Positions 12,679 to 15,329 of a DNA stretch of 15,329 bases are shown here, piece after piece. The notes below the pieces were generated by a model. The model was not told the origin of the DNA. It saw only the letters and a list, made by a program, of their open reading frames with translations, and did no database searches. Position numbers and translations under genes: made by a program. The first letter of the stretch is position 1; every line of letters starts with the position of its first letter. This DNA is from an uncultured Faecalibacterium sp. (GTDB taxonomy: Bacteria; Bacillota; Clostridia; Oscillospirales; Ruminococcaceae), in the NCBI GenBank assembly GCA_902463905.1, contig CABQHF010000021.1, positions 1-15,329 of the forward strand, given 5' to 3'.

Positions 12679-14558
12679 GTTGCTTCCTCCTGTTCTTCCA
12701 CAAGGCCGCCTTTGGCCGCGGCCAGATTCTTCGCCAGACTGCGCAGGGTAATCTGCCCTTTGCCCCGCAGGCGCAGCCGCAGGGTGCTGTGCCGCCGGGG
12801 CACCAGCGGCAGGTCATAGCTGCGGCGGGCCTCCCGGGCGGTCAGGCTTGCCACTGTCTCCCATGGGCCGCCGTCGTAGCTCAGCGCTACCTCCACCGTG
12901 CTGGCACAGGCCGCGTCCAGCCGCAGCGTCAGCCGCGACAGATACCGCTGCTCGGCCCCGTCCTGCCCGATGTCGCCGGTGACCAGCTCGAACGGCACCT
13001 GCTGCTCCACGTCCTCGGCGCTCTGCCAGTCACTCTCCCGGCTGGGGTCAGCGGCCCACAGCGCATGCCCGTCCCACAGGTACAGCTGACCGCCGGTGCT
13101 GGCCATCTCATAGGAACACACATCCTCTTCATGCCAGAGTCCCCGTTCGGTGTCGTACACCAGCAGCCGGGCCTGCGTACCGGCAGCGCGGGAAATGTGC
13201 AGGTAATACCGGCCGTCCAGTGCACCGCCCACAGCGCTCTGCACGTTGGCCAGCCGCCCGGCATCCAGCACTGCCGACACCTTGGTGGGGATGCTGCCAT
13301 CCCACGCCATCACGCCGTCCGGCGAGAGATAATACAGCGTCTCGTTCAGCACACACAGACTGCGGGCCGCATTTTTGGCCACGCCCCGGCAGCGCAGGGA
13401 GGTGAGCTGAAAATCCGAGGGCTTTGTGCCGCACAGCTTGTGCAGGGTGTTCTCCTTGAAGAACAACGCGTAGCCCATGCAGGTGGCAGCGCCGGTAAAG
13501 GCACCGTCGCTGCCCACCGTCACCGCATAGCTGTCCGCCGCAATGCCCTGGTAGGAGAACCAGTTGGTAGGGTCGCCCAGCTTGCAGGCGTAGATCACAT
13601 TTTCCCGGCTGCTGCAGCCCCACACCCGGTTGTCGCACTCGGTCACGAAGTCCAGATCCGGCACCCGGCGCTCCAGCTGCACGGTCTGTTCCACCGCGAT
13701 GCTGCGGGTCTGGCTGCCGTCCAGGCTGGTCCACTGGGCCGCATCGGTCCCCTGCACCAGTGTGCCGTAAAAATAGTCGCCCGCCGGGTCGGCACGCACG
13801 CACAGGCTGTTCTCCGTGACGGCATACACCACGCAGTCCCCGTCCAGTGCTTTCCACTGTCCGGCCTGCTTTGCCGCCGTGCCCTGCACGGTCACCGTGT
13901 CCCACTGGCAGAATTTTTCCTGTGCACCGGCCGCCGTGATGCGGCAATAGTCCAGCGGCAGCGCCGTCCAGTTGCCGGACGCCGCGCTGTACACTTCCAA
14001 TGTTCCATCGTACCGCCAGGGGTGCTCTTCGTCCTCCACCTTCAGGAAGATCTGCCCGTCCGCCGGGCTTTCCGGCTCTTCCCGGCCCACGCCTGTGGGC
14101 GTGTAGGTCCTGCCCTCCGCATCGCAGGGAGCAAACTCCACGCTCTGGCCCTCCGCTTTCCAGCAGGCTCCCAGCGCCGAAACGCTGCCGTCTGCCGTCT
14201 CAAAGGCGACCTTGTCCGGAAAGATCAAAATTTTCGTACCAAGACCCACCAGCGCCTTTTTGCTGTCGGCCACCGCATCGGTGCAGGTCACGGTCTCCCC
14301 GCCGTCGTCCGGAGTGTACACCAGGTCTTTCCCGCAGACGGTCAGCAGCCCGTTCAGGTGGTACATCCCGTTCAGGCCGGTGAGGGTCCGCAGTTTCCGG
14401 CGGGGCTTGCGGGTGCTCAGCGCCGGGAAATCCCGGGACGAAAAATTGATCCCCGCACTGTACTCTGCCTCGGAGCAGCCGTAGCCCTCGTTCAGGCCCC
14501 CGAAGGCCCGCAGCAGGGTGCGGCTGTTCTGGACTCTGGTCCGGTTCGCCAGAACCAT
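12666..14558 (-). CDS. Phage tail-hub/stabilisation-like protein, beta-propeller type
   Basis: This 630-aa, mostly beta-strand protein begins MVLANRTRVQNSRTLLRAFGGLNEG. It contains repeated short strand patterns such as VVYAVTENSLCVRA, LYYLSPDGVMAWDG, RYYLHISRAAG with RLLVYDTERGLWHEED, and QLYLWDGHALWAAD, spaced 40-60 residues apart. These YDT-G-W type blades and its place after a connector-like gene resemble the tail-hub or packaged-DNA stabilisation proteins of short-tailed phages (P22 gp10-like in role). Homology to gp10 is not shown. The start at 14558 is chosen for GGAGGG six bases upstream; the longer frame to 14699 runs through the upstream gene. It lies 13 bases after the connector gene and overlaps the 61-aa gene. 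Confidence 0.75.
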   Translation of the reverse strand: MVLANRTRVQNSRTLLRAFGGLNEGYGCSEAEYSAGINFSSRDFPALSTRKPRRKLRTLTGLNGMYHLNGLLTVCGKDLVYTPDDGGETVTCTDAVADSKKALVGLGTKILIFPDKVAFETADGSVSALGACWKAEGQSVEFAPCDAEGRTYTPTGVGREEPESPADGQIFLKVEDEEHPWRYDGTLEVYSAASGNWTALPLDYCRITAAGAQEKFCQWDTVTVQGTAAKQAGQWKALDGDCVVYAVTENSLCVRADPAGDYFYGTLVQGTDAAQWTSLDGSQTRSIAVEQTVQLERRVPDLDFVTECDNRVWGCSSRENVIYACKLGDPTNWFSYQGIAADSYAVTVGSDGAFTGAATCMGYALFFKENTLHKLCGTKPSDFQLTSLRCRGVAKNAARSLCVLNETLYYLSPDGVMAWDGSIPTKVSAVLDAGRLANVQSAVGGALDGRYYLHISRAAGTQARLLVYDTERGLWHEEDVCSYEMASTGGQLYLWDGHALWAADPSRESDWQSAEDVEQQVPFELVTGDIGQDGAEQRYLSRLTLRLDAACASTVEVALSYDGGPWETVASLTAREARRSYDLPLVPRRHSTLRLRLRGKGQITLRSLAKNLAAAKGGLVEEQEEATWQV

Positions 14559-14571
14559 CTTATCCCTCCTT

Positions 14572-14955
14572 TCACCACTGCCAGCGGGTGCAGGCCCGCG
14601 GCGGATAGGCCCGGCGCAGCCAGGCCGCAAGCTCTGCCAGAATGCCATTGTACTGTGCCTGCTCCCCGGCGTAACGGTCGGTCTCGCCCAGTGCGGCATC
14701 GGTCATGGCGCACAGGTAGTGCGGATACAGCGCATCGAAGGGTGCCGGGGCCAGCAGAACGTCCTCATCCTGCAATCCGTCCTCCCAGGCAAGGTCTGCT
14801 CCCACGGCATCAAAAACATCGGTGCTGCTGGCTTTGAAAAAGCGCTCCCGCAGCATACCGTCCGCTTCCCGCAGCCATTCCTGCCGGGTGCGTGCGGTCA
14901 CGCGGCTGCCGGGCCGCAGCTCCTCGGCGCGTTCCAGCGCCTGTCCTACTGTCAT
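14572..14955 (-). CDS. Phage head-tail connector/adaptor-like protein
   Basis: This 127-aa, mostly helical protein reads MTVGQALERAEELRPGSRV, then RQEWLREADGMLRERFF. Near residues 67-104 it has LLAPAPFDALYPHYLCAM followed by ETDRYAGEQAQYNG. The AP-x-D-x-LY-x-YL and RY-x-x-Q-x-x-YN pattern is common in a set of small phage proteins found between capsid and tail genes, thought to be head-tail connectors or adaptors. The role (bridging portal and tail) is inferred from size, helicity and gene order. ATG 14955 is preceded by AAGGAG about ten bases away. It follows a terminator and starts the tail part of the operon, 13 bases before the hub-like gene. Confidence 0.75.
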   Translation of the reverse strand: MTVGQALERAEELRPGSRVTARTRQEWLREADGMLRERFFKASSTDVFDAVGADLAWEDGLQDEDVLLAPAPFDALYPHYLCAMTDAALGETDRYAGEQAQYNGILAELAAWLRRAYPPRACTRWQW

Positions 14956-14976
14956 CGTTCCACGCTCCTTTTTCTG

Positions 14977-15009
14977 AAAAAGCCCGGCGGGGCATCTCCC
15001 TGCCGGGCT
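14977..15009 (-). terminator. Terminator between phage head and tail genes
   Basis: On the minus strand AGCCCGGC-a-GGG (15009-14998) pairs with CCCC-GCCGGGCT (14992-14981) and is followed by TTTTT. It lies 15 bases after the stop of the 71-aa gene, while the next phage gene on the same strand starts 22 bases on. It probably sets a higher level of capsid transcript than of tail transcript. Confidence 0.88.
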
Positions 15010-15023
15010 GCTGTTCCTTCCGG

Positions 15024-15239
15024 TTACTGTGCTGCATTCTCCGCCGCCGCAATGCGGGCAGCGGTGCGCTCGTCCTGCATCTGGCTGTGTTCCAGCACCT
15101 CCGCCACCTCAGGCGGCACTTCTACCTCCACGCCGCGGCGGATCTTGTAGTTCACGCCGTTCACGCTGACAAAGAGATCGCCCTTATAGCGGCTGTTATC
15201 CTTGAACAGCCGGATGCGCACATTCTTTGCTTCTGCCAT
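15024..15239 (-). CDS. Small phage protein next to the capsid gene
   Basis: This 71-aa protein contains RIRLFKDNSRYKGDLFVSVNGVNYKIRRGVEVEVPPEVAEVLEHSQMQD. The pattern VNG-x-x-Y-x-I-x-RG-x-x-V-x-VP-x-x-VAEVL is one I recognise from small proteins encoded directly after major capsid genes in Firmicute phages. It probably has a small beta-rich fold with a helical tail. It may be a capsid accessory protein, but this is not proven. The ATG at 15239 is preferred over the GTG at 15248 because AGGAGG lies eight bases upstream of the ATG. It is separated from the upstream gene by 13 bases. Confidence 0.75.
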   Translation of the reverse strand: MAEAKNVRIRLFKDNSRYKGDLFVSVNGVNYKIRRGVEVEVPPEVAEVLEHSQMQDERTAARIAAAENAAQ

Positions 15240-15252
15240 CTTCCGCACCTCC

Positions 15253-15329
15253 TCAGTTTGCGGCAGCGTTGGCCGAGTAGCTGGACACGCTCTCGATGCG
15301 CACCATGTACTGCTCCACCAGACGCTCGG
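15253..15329 (-). CDS. C-terminal end of a phage gene, probably major capsid protein
   Basis: Only the last 25 codons are inside the window, ending in ERLVEQYMVRIESVSSYSANAAAN and TGA. The fragment has no diagnostic motif. Its identity is suggested by position: it comes directly before the small post-capsid gene and a strong terminator, where the major capsid gene is normally found. The segment VEQYMVRIESVSSY is compatible with the last strand of a capsid fold, but a scaffold or other head protein cannot be excluded. Confidence 0.45.
   Translation of the reverse strand, partial: ERLVEQYMVRIESVSSYSANAAAN

Noticed and set aside
10944..14837. Very long plus-strand open frame (1297 codons) opposite the phage genes
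   Set aside because: It lies antisense to well-supported genes with ribosome binding sites and plausible proteins; its translation is Arg/Pro/Gly/Leu-rich and has no recognisable domain. Such frames are common opposite GC-rich genes.
1..15329. CRISPR arrays, tRNA or rRNA genes
   Set aside because: No regularly spaced direct repeats and no tRNA-like TTCGANNC arm with acceptor pairing were found by eye on either strand.

Overview
The window looks like a chromosomal segment of a high-GC gut Firmicute, most likely Faecalibacterium or a close Oscillospiraceae relative. This is inferred from the GC-rich coding sequence, the Gram-positive features (T-box leader, strong AGGAGG ribosome binding sites, lipoprotein MetQ), the DUF1846 protein and a short palindromic repeat that resembles ones I associate with Faecalibacterium. 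The species was not tested by any search.

Layout. Positions 1-240 hold the 3' end of a plus-strand fructose operon: the fruK C-terminus, a possible remnant of a PTS EIIC tail, and a terminator. Positions 258-6112 are a minus-strand methionine block. In transcription order it is a promoter and T-box leader, then metQ-metN-metI (methionine ABC importer), an inverted-repeat element, metY (O-acetylhomoserine sulfhydrylase), an intergenic region with tandem hairpins, metA (homoserine O-acyltransferase, predicted to use acetyl-CoA) and a terminator. Uptake and direct-sulfhydrylation synthesis of methionine therefore sit together: MetA makes O-acetylhomoserine, MetY converts it to homocysteine, and MetNIQ imports methionine under predicted tRNA-Met sensing.

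Positions 6154-7400 (minus) carry a split ThrE/YjjP-YjjB-type exporter. Positions 7467-8719 (minus) carry an Eis-like GNAT acetyltransferase, divergent from a plus-strand DUF1846 gene (8969-10465). Both of these genes have recognisable promoters in their shared upstream region.

Positions 10506-11151 are a decayed, internally deleted IS3-family element that is visibly more AT-rich than its surroundings. Its transposase ribosome binding site is buried in a long hairpin. Directly beyond it, 11169-15329 (minus) is part of a prophage or phage remnant. In transcription order it has a probable capsid-gene 3' end, a 71-aa protein, a terminator, a connector-like protein, a 630-aa tail-hub-like protein, a 61-aa helical protein and a 435-aa Gln/Ala-rich protein that may be an internal virion (ejection) protein. 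The order resembles podovirus short-tail modules. The phage genes run into the IS remnant, and beyond it lies the host-type DUF1846 gene, so the phage block looks truncated on this side.

The strongest candidates for further study are the met T-box leader, the tandem hairpins between metY and metA, the 163-bp inverted-repeat element against the metI stop codon, the hairpin that hides the transposase ribosome binding site, and the uncharacterised phage proteins.
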